A stretch of DNA of 64,000 bases from Methanobacteriota archaeon (GTDB lineage: Archaea; Halobacteriota; Methanosarcinia; Methanosarcinales; Methanosarcinaceae), in NCBI GenBank assembly GCA_023399215.1, contig JAEWQJ010000014.1, positions 1-64,000 of the forward strand. Reading direction: 5' to 3'. A program made the translations under genes and the position numbers. Below, in pieces: positions 34,516 through 42,747 of the stretch. The notes beneath the pieces are model-generated. The model did not search any database. It worked only from the letters and a program-made list of their open reading frames with translations, and was not told the DNA's origin. Numbering within the stretch: the stretch's first letter is position 1; each line of letters begins with the position of its first letter.

Positions 34516-35427
34516 TTACTTTCCTGGCTCTGAAAAAGTGTTTTCTTGCTCCTGGATCTCTTCTTCAGTCATTTCTGCCCTTTTCCCCATCTCTCCTCCT
34601 ATAAACATCAGCAGGATCAGGCCTGCCAGTGCCACTACCATTATCATGACCATCACATCTGGATCTGTGAAATTCAGCGTGGCAATTGCCAGGGCTGCCG
34701 AAAGGTTGCGCTGAGCGGTTCCGAGGGCAAGCACTCTCCTGATAGGCCTGCTGGATCCTCCAAGGAAGTAGCCTATGACAAACGAAACAAGCACAAAAAC
34801 TACTGCTACCATAACCGCTGTAGTTCCTATGACATTAACAAGGTCTGAGAAATAGACCACAAAGAAAGCCACAAAAAGGACAAGTAAGGAAAGGTTGGTA
34901 GCCTGGGTCATCAGGGGTAGGAGTCCATCGGCTACTTCTTCGTATCTGGCTTTGATGAACAGGGCAATTACAAGTGGAAGAAGCATTAGCAGGATAAGGG
35001 ACTTTGCTATATCCCACGGGTTGACAGTAACCCCTGAGAGTAGAAGCGGCAGGACTATCGGGACGTAAATAATAGTCACTACCATCAGGAGTACCATCAG
35101 CCCTACTGCAAAAGCAATATCCCCTTTTGCCACCTGTGCAAGTTTCGGGATAAACGGAGCTCCTGCTGAAGTGCCCAGAAGGAAAAGCCCGATGGAAAGT
35201 CCTTCTGAGAGTGGGAAAATCATAAGTATCCCGAGAGTAAGCAGGGGTACGAATATGAAATTGGCTATTATGGAGAAGATTACCAGTTTCGTGTTTCTCA
35301 GTGGGACAAGTATCTGCTGAACTGTAAGGGCGAAACCCATTGCAAGCATGCTGGAGAGTACGAAAATCAATGTCGAAAGGATACCAATTGTTTCAAGGAA
35401 ACTCAAAAATGGAACAGGCTCAACCAT
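34516..35427 (-). CDS. BASS family (bile acid:Na+ symporter-like) transporter
   Basis: 303 residues with nine or ten membrane helices. MLAMGFALTVQQILVPLRNTKLV, NFIFVPLLTLGI, LLGTSAGAPFIPKLAQVAKGD and the later ALGTAQRNLSAALAIATLNF match the BASS/SBF pattern, in which polar residues of the two crossover helices bind Na+. Relatives transport bile acids, keto acids or sulfonated compounds. It starts 30 bases after the truncated LURP-one and sulfatase B genes on the same strand, so co-transcription with sulfatase B is likely. Import of an organic anion linked to the sulfatase is plausible but unproven. Confidence 0.8.
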   Translation of the reverse strand: MVEPVPFLSFLETIGILSTLIFVLSSMLAMGFALTVQQILVPLRNTKLVIFSIIANFIFVPLLTLGILMIFPLSEGLSIGLFLLGTSAGAPFIPKLAQVAKGDIAFAVGLMVLLMVVTIIYVPIVLPLLLSGVTVNPWDIAKSLILLMLLPLVIALFIKARYEEVADGLLPLMTQATNLSLLVLFVAFFVVYFSDLVNVIGTTAVMVAVVFVLVSFVIGYFLGGSSRPIRRVLALGTAQRNLSAALAIATLNFTDPDVMVMIMVVALAGLILLMFIGGEMGKRAEMTEEEIQEQENTFSEPGK

Positions 35428-35457
35428 TCTTCCTCCCTTCAGTTCAAGTCTCTCAAT

Positions 35458-35751
35458 TCAGTCGTGTGCCATCTGATCAAGTGCTGCCGTAATTGCTAAG
35501 ATAAATGCATTATCCTGGCCAGGAGTAATTTCTACTCCATAGGTATCCCTTATCCGAAACCACTTTTTTGAGATCTCTGCAACTTTTTTCCTTCCAGCTT
35601 CAATCCTGTACTCGTGGTCCAGAATATTGCTCTGGATATTCATTTCAGGCCCATCTGGAACTTCAACTTTCCATCGGTCTCGAAGAGGTGTGATCAGAGC
35701 TTTTTTGATAGTCGCAACTGTTTCACCTTCTGCATCTTGAATATCCATCAT
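35458..35751 (-). pseudogene. Truncated LURP-one-like paralogue abutting sulfatase B
   Basis: 97 residues, MMDIQDAEGETVATIKKALI to ALDQMAHD. It matches only the C-terminal 95 residues of the full-length protein at 26531-27058. The N-terminal half, about 80 residues, is missing, and its ATG follows the sulfatase B stop codon directly with no ribosome site of its own. Translation by re-initiation is possible. Half a LURP-one barrel is unlikely to fold normally, so it is called a pseudogene, though the frame is intact. Confidence 0.6.
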
Positions 35752-38106
35752 TTATTGCCTTGCCATGACCATGCGTGTTTCAGCTTCCTTGTCCTCGATC
35801 AGTTTGCCGCTAACGTCCACAGCCACGCTGTAGATCTTACCTGTGAACTCAAAAGGAGGCTCGTAATCAGGTGTAACTGGTGATCCGTGAGCTGAGCCAC
35901 AGGTAATCCCACTGGTTAGACCTAGTACAAGCGGAGTCGTTACAGGGACCTCAGCCTGGCCTACTAATTTTCTGTCTATATAGAGCTGAGCTTTTCCAGG
36001 TGCACCCTTACCATTAGCAACATCTGGCTTACCGGTCACCTCAAACTCGAAGCGCAGTTGATGCCGTCCTTCTGGAACATTTTCTCCAGATTCTACATGA
36101 TAAAGGGCCTTGGCTACATAGTTATGTACCCAGTGCAGCTTTCCACCTTTAATATATAATGAATAGCCGGCATCGATACCACCATGGGCAAGCAGGATGC
36201 CTTCAGCACCCCCTGCTGGAATCTCTACATCGGCAGTGATGCTGTGTGCACGATTAAGAACATTGACAGCTGCGTTTGCGGGAACTGGCTGAGTTCCGGG
36301 ATAATAAACGTAGTTAATCCGATCGACCGCAATCTGTGGCCGTTCATCAGCAAGGCGCAGCACTCCTCGGGCATCGATAGGCAGCACATTATATTTTCCT
36401 GCCTCTGCGTACCAGGTAGCAATCATCTCGATTAATTTCGGCCGATTTTCTGCAGCTACATTCTCGTTCTCTGTCCAATCCTTTTGAACATTGTAAAGTT
36501 CCCAGCCTTTTGCATCCAGCTCGGTCAACTTTTCTGCAGTAATCGGTTCACCAAAGGGTTTTCCTGCTTCAGTGAATGAAGGGCCAGGCCACGGGCATAC
36601 GGCACGCCAGCCATCATGATACAGGGAGCGGTGTCCCATCATCTCGAAATACTGAGTGTGGTGTCTGGTAAGTGCACTGGCATTGTCGAGAGTATGCGCA
36701 AAACTTACGCCTTCAATAGGCGATTGGGTTACACCTTTGATAGCAGTCGGAGGTTCGATTCCCAGGCAGTCCAGAACTGTAGGTACTATATCGATAACGT
36801 GGGCATACTGATTTCGGACTTCACCTCTTGCCTTTATTCCCCTGGGCCACTGGACTATGAATGGGTCGCTGATACCACCACGGTAGGTTTCACGTTTCCA
36901 GCGGCGGAAGGGCGTGTTTCCAGCAAAGGTCCAGCCCCAGGCATAGTGGTTGAAGGTCTCCGGGCCCCCCAGCTTATTCAGCAATGAGATATTCTCTTCC
37001 AGTGACTCAGGCACGTTGTTGAAAAATAAATTCTCGTTGACTGATCCAGTAGAACCACCTTCGGAGCTGGCACCATTGTCGGAAATCACTATGATTAAGG
37101 TGTTTTCAAATTCACCAGTGTCTTTCAGAAACTGCAGCAACCTGCCGATGTGGTAATCGGTGTGTTCCAGAAACCCGGCAAAGACTTCCATCATGCGGGC
37201 ATAGAGCTTCTTTTCTTCCGGCGAGCATTCTTCCCAGGGCTTGACATCCGGGTCATGGCGGGATAGTTTTGCATCTTTTGGAACGATGCCCAGTTCCTTC
37301 TGCCGGGAAAATGTTTTCTCCCTATAAGCCTCCCAACCGTCATCGAATTTCCCTTTGTATTTGTCTGCCCATTCCTTAGGAACATGATGAGGAGCATGCA
37401 TGGCTCCCGTGCAGAAATACATGAAAAAAGGCTTGTTTGGAGCTACCTGTTTGGCATCGGCAATGAACTGGATAGCCCTGTCAGCCAGGTCCTCATTTAA
37501 TATGTAACCTTCTTCTGGAGTTTTTGGAGGGTTTACTGAGTGATTATCACAGGTCAGCTCAGGGTAATACTGATGAGTTTCGCCTCCCAAAAAGCCATAA
37601 AAGCACTCAAAACCTCTTCCTAAAGGCCAGCGGTTATAAGGCCCGGCTGCCGAGATCTGGTCTGCAGGCGTCAGATGCCATTTGCCTATCGCATAAGTGT
37701 TGTATCCATGCTCGAGAAGGATCTCCGACAAAAAACCATTTTCAAAAGGTATATAGCCGTTGTAACCGGGATAGCCTGTTGAACACTCCGTAATACAGGC
37801 CATGTTGTTTGAATGGTGATTTCGACCTGTCAATATGCATGAACGGCTAGGAGAGCAAAGCGCAGTCGTATGCATGTTACTGTAAATGAGGCCTCCCGCA
37901 GCCAGGCTGTCCAGATTTGGTGTCTGGATCGGGCTGCCATAGCACCCAAGTTGTCCAAAGCCTGTGTCGTCCAGCACAATGAAAAGTACATTTGGAGCCC
38001 CCTCTTTGGCACGTAGTGGTTCCGGCCAGGCTGGTTCAGACTTGTCAAACGTACGTTCGATCACACCTGGAAAAGTGGTTCCTGATTTGTATTCTTTAAG
38101 CGGCAT
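35752..38106 (-). CDS. Sulfatase B (arylsulfatase, cysteine type, 784 residues)
   Basis: Large type I arylsulfatase. Metal site VLFIVLDDTGFGQLGCYG (D46, D47); formylglycine motif C84-S-P-S-R88 in TTALCSPSRSCILTGRN; GKWHLTP; VISDNGAS later. The first 540 residues are the catalytic fold. The C-terminal 230 add a beta-sandwich-like domain (ITADVEIPAGGAEGILLAHGG, YSLYIKGGKLHWVHNY) seen in cytoplasmic arylsulfatases of the Pseudomonas AtsA type. No signal peptide. Much longer than sulfatase A, so the two are distant homologues with probably different substrates. Cys-type motif requires the maturase at 29061-30377. Confidence 0.88.
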   Translation of the reverse strand: MPLKEYKSGTTFPGVIERTFDKSEPAWPEPLRAKEGAPNVLFIVLDDTGFGQLGCYGSPIQTPNLDSLAAGGLIYSNMHTTALCSPSRSCILTGRNHHSNNMACITECSTGYPGYNGYIPFENGFLSEILLEHGYNTYAIGKWHLTPADQISAAGPYNRWPLGRGFECFYGFLGGETHQYYPELTCDNHSVNPPKTPEEGYILNEDLADRAIQFIADAKQVAPNKPFFMYFCTGAMHAPHHVPKEWADKYKGKFDDGWEAYREKTFSRQKELGIVPKDAKLSRHDPDVKPWEECSPEEKKLYARMMEVFAGFLEHTDYHIGRLLQFLKDTGEFENTLIIVISDNGASSEGGSTGSVNENLFFNNVPESLEENISLLNKLGGPETFNHYAWGWTFAGNTPFRRWKRETYRGGISDPFIVQWPRGIKARGEVRNQYAHVIDIVPTVLDCLGIEPPTAIKGVTQSPIEGVSFAHTLDNASALTRHHTQYFEMMGHRSLYHDGWRAVCPWPGPSFTEAGKPFGEPITAEKLTELDAKGWELYNVQKDWTENENVAAENRPKLIEMIATWYAEAGKYNVLPIDARGVLRLADERPQIAVDRINYVYYPGTQPVPANAAVNVLNRAHSITADVEIPAGGAEGILLAHGGIDAGYSLYIKGGKLHWVHNYVAKALYHVESGENVPEGRHQLRFEFEVTGKPDVANGKGAPGKAQLYIDRKLVGQAEVPVTTPLVLGLTSGITCGSAHGSPVTPDYEPPFEFTGKIYSVAVDVSGKLIEDKEAETRMVMARQ

Positions 38107-38272
38107 TTATCCCCCTTTCAATTCTAGATTTGCTAGAAAATTGAGAAAAATAAGTGTGGGGATAAACTAAATCCCCCTTCACTCCCACTCATTTTATTCT
38201 TGAATTTTTATTCTTGCTTTAATTGAATATTTGAGAATACATATTCTCAAAAGGCTTTATTTCAATCAAGTC

Positions 38273-38785
38273 TTATTGTGCAGGTGCTGCTTCTTCTTCG
38301 GCAAACGCTTCACGAAGTTTGTCTTCCTCTTCCTTAGACAGGTTGGATGCAATTATCTCAAACTTGAACTGTTTCATGGCTTCGAAGACCCTCTCCTGTA
38401 CGGCATCGCTGGTCATCAAAAAGAGAGCTGAGGTGCCTTCTTTAACTTTGCTGCGGACAGACCGGATAAAATCATCATTAATTCCAACATCTGCCATTGA
38501 ACCGGTCAGTGCACCCAGTGTGGCTCCGACGACCAGGCCAAATATGGGAACAAAAAAGATCAGGCCAAATAGCATTCCCCAAAAAGCTCCACTTAATGCA
38601 CCAGCACCTGATAAATCAGTCAATTGTTTGGTTTTTGGTTTCTTTTTACCCTCAGGCCAGGTGACTATGGCTGCATCATGTAGGTTTATCAGATTCTGCT
38701 TGCTCAAATCCTTTATCACATCAAGTGCACGTTCTGCACCGTTAGCTGTGTCAAACTTCAGAACTGTTAAAGTTGCCATTATCAA
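38273..38785 (-). CDS. DUF1269 glycine-zipper membrane protein, copy 2
   Basis: 170 residues, MIMATLTVLKFDTANGAERA at the start; ATG three codons in gives MATLTV as in copy 3. The glycine-rich membrane hairpin SGAFWGMLFGLIFFVPIFGLVVGATLGALTGSMADVG and the cytoplasmic RSKVKEGTSALFLMTSDAVQERVFEAM are conserved. It lies 166 bases upstream of sulfatase B on the same strand and downstream of a decayed MscS gene, mirroring the order around copy 1. Confidence 0.8.
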   Translation of the reverse strand: MIMATLTVLKFDTANGAERALDVIKDLSKQNLINLHDAAIVTWPEGKKKPKTKQLTDLSGAGALSGAFWGMLFGLIFFVPIFGLVVGATLGALTGSMADVGINDDFIRSVRSKVKEGTSALFLMTSDAVQERVFEAMKQFKFEIIASNLSKEEEDKLREAFAEEEAAPAQ

Positions 38786-39300
38786 GCTCCTTTCTACTTT
38801 CAGATTTATTCCTGGTTATCGTGCCAGCCCGCCAATCAAGGTTCTGGAGAAGAGCATCTCAAGTCCATAGTTTCTGGTGAGTATACGGGGATAATTATTT
38901 TTGATCCAAAAAACAGGCATATGATATTTTCCACCCTCAAGCGCACAACTTGCTGAATGATGACATACAGCTTTACTGGTGTGAGCCGAAAGGAAAAATA
39001 GCGTATTCAGCGCACACTTCCTGCCCCACGTCTATTCGAGCTAGCTGATGAAAACCTGCAGGTTTCAGACGAAATGTCAAAAAATGACAATTCAAGCCTG
39101 TATCCAGCTAAATTTTATATTTTCTACTCTCCCCCCATTATTGAACTGCAACATCTACCCCAGAATTCGCGGTCCCGCAATTACAATTGTATATTTAGAT
39201 TTTTATGTATATTAGATTATACATATAACTCTATTTTAGTAGGATTTTAGTAGGTTCGTAGTTATATAGAATCAAAAGTCCATTTAGGCGCCAGACTTAA
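38786..39300. other. Gap between DUF1269 copy 2 and the decayed MscS gene
   Basis: Promoter region of copy 2. Contains a perfect palindrome AACCTGCAGGTT (about 39053-39064) closely followed by the hairpin TGTCA/TGACA. Possible regulator-binding site or terminator. No gene seen. Confidence 0.4.
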
Positions 39301-39830
39301 TTCCTAAAATCATTATCCTCTTTGGAAATTGTCACCTTATTTTCCTGGTCGGTAAAGTGGATGATAGTATGTAAAGACGGGACTGAGATATCTGCATTTG
39401 TCAGAGCTTTGTAAATTGCCGTGTTGAGTCGGTCATGGAGCGAACTGCTCGGTGTTCGAGCTTTTCTTTATTTAGCAGAGGTACCCGGGATAATTACCAA
39501 TCTGAAATGATGGAGATCAAGCTAAGAATAATATATGTCCCTACACTCCAGTAAAGAAGGAAAAAGAAATTCTCTATAAGTTCTGCATAGACCGAAATAC
39601 TTACTGAACAGCCTTACTGCGGTTTGCGTACTCTGTAGAACGATGAAACTCAGCAGGATATTTCTAAAAGGTGGATTTTATCGGCGTCTTTTGTTTTTTT
39701 ATTGTTGGCCACAGCCAGCGCTTCAAAATCAATTGGATTTCAATTGGATTACTACTATAGTACCGATCTTAAATAACAGAATAACGACCAGCCTCAAGAG
39801 AATTGTACTGACTATCTAGTTAATGAGAAC
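39301..39830 (-). pseudogene. Decayed MscS-type channel gene
   Basis: Its DNA aligns with the intact MscS gene at 31705-32790 in two blocks. Block 1 (about 39340-39440, AGATATCTGCATTTGTCAGA, GCTTTGTAAATTGCCGTGTT) matches the 3' end. Block 2 (about 39465-39815, GGTACCCGGGATAATTACCA, CAGTAAAGAAGGAAAAAG, CTGAACAGCCTTACTG) matches the 5' part. The pore and most of the beta domain are deleted between them, and frames are broken. It sits upstream of DUF1269 copy 2 just as the intact gene precedes copy 1. Confidence 0.75.
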
Positions 39831-39870
39831 TACTTTCTAGTTAATGAGAACTACTTTCTAGTTAATGAAA
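39812..39870. repeat. 21-bp tandem repeat, about three units
   Basis: Unit TCTAGTTAATGAGAACTACTT, last copy diverged. It lies between the decayed MscS gene and the end of DUF1269 copy 3. The remaining bases to 40045 are AT-rich and empty. Confidence 0.6.
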
Positions 39871-40045
39871 AATGCTTTTGGAGTAAATAGCGGGAATTTC
39901 TGGAAAATAAATGAAAATAAAGATAGAGAAAAATTGATTTTTCGCTCTTCTCTCCACACTCACCTTATTCAAGAATAATTGTTTTCGTTTTACACTCAAT
40001 TTTCAGGAATATTTACATTCCGGAAGGATAGCTTCTACTCATGAT

Positions 40046-40552
40046 TTATTGTGCAGGTGCTGCTTCTTCTTCGGCAAAAGCAGCATGCAGTTTGCCTTCT
40101 TCTTCTTTGGATAGATTGGAGGCAATGAGTTCAAACTTCATTCCCCTGGCAGCTTCTGCCACCTTGTCCTGTACGGCAGCACTGGTCATTAAGAAGAGGG
40201 CTGAGGTGCCTTCTGTAACTTTGCTGCGGACCGATCTTATGAAATCGTCACTGATCCCCACGTCAGACATAGAACCGGCAAGTGCACCCATCGCAGCTCC
40301 AACGACCAGACCAAATATAGGGATAAAGAAGATCAGGCCAAACAGCATACCCCAAAAAGCACCGCTCAGTGCACCTGCACCTGCCAAATTGTGCAATTGT
40401 TCTGTTTTTGGCTTCTTTTTTCCTTCAGGCCAGGTAACTATGGCTGCATCATGCAGATTGATCAATTGTCTCTTGCTTAAATCTTCAACCACATGAAGCG
40501 CCTTTTGGGCTCCGTCGGCGGTTTCAAACTTAAGAACTGTTAAAGTTGCCAT
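40046..40552 (-). CDS. DUF1269 glycine-zipper membrane protein, copy 3
   Basis: 168 residues beginning MATLTVLKFETADGAQKALH, with KGGGAG-type ribosome site (AAAGGGAGTTTTGAGTA) upstream. The membrane hairpin is SGAFWGMLFGLIFFIPIFGLVVGAAMGALAGSMSDVG. It is closer to copy 1 than to copy 2 at several positions (KRQLINLHDAAIV, AARGMKFELIASNLSKEEE), suggesting that copies 1 and 3 separated last. No sulfatase follows it; the decayed MscS gene lies downstream. Confidence 0.8.
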   Translation of the reverse strand: MATLTVLKFETADGAQKALHVVEDLSKRQLINLHDAAIVTWPEGKKKPKTEQLHNLAGAGALSGAFWGMLFGLIFFIPIFGLVVGAAMGALAGSMSDVGISDDFIRSVRSKVTEGTSALFLMTSAAVQDKVAEAARGMKFELIASNLSKEEEGKLHAAFAEEEAAPAQ

Positions 40553-41189
40553 TACTCAAAACTCCCTTTATGTCGTATACTTTGTTGATTTTTGTGTTTT
40601 CGTGTCAGTTTGCCAATAGAGGTAAGACCATCATCTCCACTATCGTTTTGTAAATCTTGAAAAACCCGGGTTAATCATGTCTTTTTCCCTGGATCACATA
40701 TTTTCTGTTGTCTCAGCATGCAACATGTTTCAACATTCAATATTATAGCAGTCGGGAAAAAGACTTACTTAAGTTCCTCAATCCATTTTGTCCGGGGTCA
40801 GGGAATAACCAATTTGTTACAGGAAAGCCCATTGTATGATTCAGTATGATTTTTCACACAATGTAATCTTACGTCTCTTCAATACTCTGATATCATACTC
40901 TGATATATTTCTACAGACTCCGCTATCCAGATCTAGGCGAATCAATTAAAATTACCTTTTTTTGAATGCTATAGGTCTCAACCCGAATGCCAAGAATCCA
41001 GCAAATGCGGTCTTATTAAGAAAATCGCTTTCCGGTATCTACCGTTACTTTTACTGTTGTAATCCCCAACTAAACCTTCGAGATCTTCCCCCAGGCTCAT
41101 CGTTCAATAATTCACTTTATATAAATTCTTTTATACATATTACCTTATGCGTATTGATTTATTTTACCAGGTCTAACGAAATAAATTGC
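40553..41189. other. Duplicated leader of DUF1269 copy 3
   Basis: Pieces at 40600-40760 and 41050-41175 match the leader of copy 1 (31292-31600). The part between is unique to this copy and may be an insertion. No protein gene; a 107-codon frame at 40962-41285 crosses the duplicated leader and the tnpB relic and is not called. Confidence 0.5.
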
Positions 41190-41719
41190 TATTTAAAAAA
41201 GCTGATTCTACATTTACTAAGGATGCCAACAAAGCCTGCAAATTATCTTCTTTCAACCAATTCGTTAGCAGGTTTTACTTCATGAACTAAAATTCGTTGT
41301 AAGTCAAACCTTGATATTGATTTATTATTTTGCTCGTAAGTTTTTATTTTCTGTTCTAAAGCTTAATTATAGACAAATGTTCTAAAGCTCAATTATAGAC
41401 AAATGTTCTGAATCTCAATTATAAACAAATGTTCTGAATCTCAATTATAGACAAATGTTCTGAATCTCAATTATAGACAAATGTTCTGAATCTCAATTAT
41501 AAACAAATATACAAGCTCCAAAATAAACTTTTACAAGTATTTTTGACCTTTTTTAGGATAGATCCGGTATTTATGGGCTTTTAACATCCTATAAAAATAG
41601 TTTTTAATATCTAATTTTTGTTAAAAGTTATTTTTTGAAGTTGACGGCTTTCATCTACTACCTGCCACCTCCCGGTTCTCACCGAAAGCTGTCGAGGAAG
41701 GTGACTTCTCGCCTTAAAA
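41190..41719 (-). pseudogene. Relic of an IS605/IS1341-type element with a 26-bp tandem expansion
   Basis: Inverse-oriented counterpart of 12181-12504. On the minus strand it has the same GC-rich left end, then ATG at 41587 with MLKAHKYRIYPKKGQKY, an intact TnpB N-terminus up to a stop. The NWALEQ region has become six 26-bp units; beyond them RFDLQRILVHEVKPAN and, after another frame shift, WLKEDNLQALLASL can be read. No catalytic part remains. Confidence 0.72.
41353..41508. repeat. 26-bp tandem repeat, six units
   Basis: Plus-strand unit GTTCTGAATCTCAATTATAG ACAAAT with small variations. It occurs only once in the sister relic at 12.4 kb, so the amplification happened after the element arrived here. 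Confidence 0.8.
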
Positions 41720-41811
41720 TTAAAATATGGACTTGAACAGTGCGTTGACTTAAAAATCAGCCCTTTCGTTGAACATTTTCAGGGCTCTTTATAGTTAAGG
41801 CTCTTTAATAG

Positions 41812-42747
41812 TTAAATTACTCCAAGCTGCATGAGCCAGGCGACGGATATCAATATAATTCCTGTTGTCAGCCTTATTTCCACTCTCCATCTTTCCCTGA
41901 ATTCAGTGACTTTATTTGGGCTGAGTCCGAAGGCAAGGAGGAGACCAAGAACTATTACAGGAAGCAGAAGCCCTATATGGTAAATGCCAATATATAACGT
42001 TCCTCTGACAATATCGGTTTTTGTTGCCAGGATGCTCAGGAGTGAGAGAAAGATCGCTCCTACACAGGGAGCTTTAACCAGAGAAAACATGCTTCCTGAA
42101 AGGAAAGACAGCGACACAAGGTTGTTCTGGTCCATTTTGCCCATAAAGTTTTTTAAGGGCTTTGGAGTCTTGAAGGTGGTTCTTGCATGTTTTTTCAGCC
42201 AGTAGCCATCAAAAATATGCCAGAAGCCGAGCAGGACAATGATCAGGATTGAAGCTCCTATAAAACTTTCCTGGACCTCAGGCAGGAAATTAACAACGCT
42301 GAGGATGCCTATTCCGGCAAGCATATACATGGCAAAGATTCCTGCCGAAAAACCGAGTGTGATTTTGAGCATGTCCTTCCTTCTTCCATGCTTGACAAGG
42401 GTAACTGAAGCAAGAAAAGCCATTACCGCAAGGAGGCAGGGATTAAAACCCGCAAGAATGCCTGCTGCCAGAAGTAAGAAGGGGCTGATTTCTTCAAGGT
42501 GCTTGTTTTTTCCGTTTTGAGTCCCTGTCAGGGGAAGCGAAAGGTTCTCGGCAAGAAGTGTAGAAGGTATCTGGGTTTTCGTCAGAAGAAACCTGGCGCT
42601 TAGATATATTTCATAAAAATCGCCCGTTACCTTGCCTCCAGATACCGTGGCTGAAGCAATGGATACAGGGGTCAGCAACAAAAAAATGCAGGCCAGCGCA
42701 AAAATTCCTTTGTGTACAAACAACTTAGGCATATTTTTCTTGTTCAT
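41812..42747 (-). CDS. CcdA-like (DsbD-family) membrane thiol-redox protein
   Basis: About 311 residues from the ATG of MNKKNMPKLFVHKGIF, which gives a signal peptide (LACIFLLLTPVSIASA); the open frame extends 19 codons further. Six or more membrane helices follow, with LLLAAGILAGFNPCLLAVMAFLASV (first conserved Cys after NP) and SLVKAPCVGAIFLSLLSIL (second Cys), the paired cysteines by which CcdA/DsbD proteins pass reducing power across the membrane. Likely partner would be an exported thioredoxin-like protein, not seen nearby. Cytochrome c maturation is the classic role and is likely in Methanosarcina, which makes c-type haems. Confidence 0.8.
   Translation of the reverse strand: MNKKNMPKLFVHKGIFALACIFLLLTPVSIASATVSGGKVTGDFYEIYLSARFLLTKTQIPSTLLAENLSLPLTGTQNGKNKHLEEISPFLLLAAGILAGFNPCLLAVMAFLASVTLVKHGRRKDMLKITLGFSAGIFAMYMLAGIGILSVVNFLPEVQESFIGASILIIVLLGFWHIFDGYWLKKHARTTFKTPKPLKNFMGKMDQNNLVSLSFLSGSMFSLVKAPCVGAIFLSLLSILATKTDIVRGTLYIGIYHIGLLLPVIVLGLLLAFGLSPNKVTEFRERWRVEIRLTTGIILISVAWLMQLGVI

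Noticed and set aside
40962..41285. 107-codon plus-strand frame
   Set aside because: It crosses the duplicated leader of DUF1269 copy 3 and antisense tnpB relic; no ribosome site and no protein-like features.
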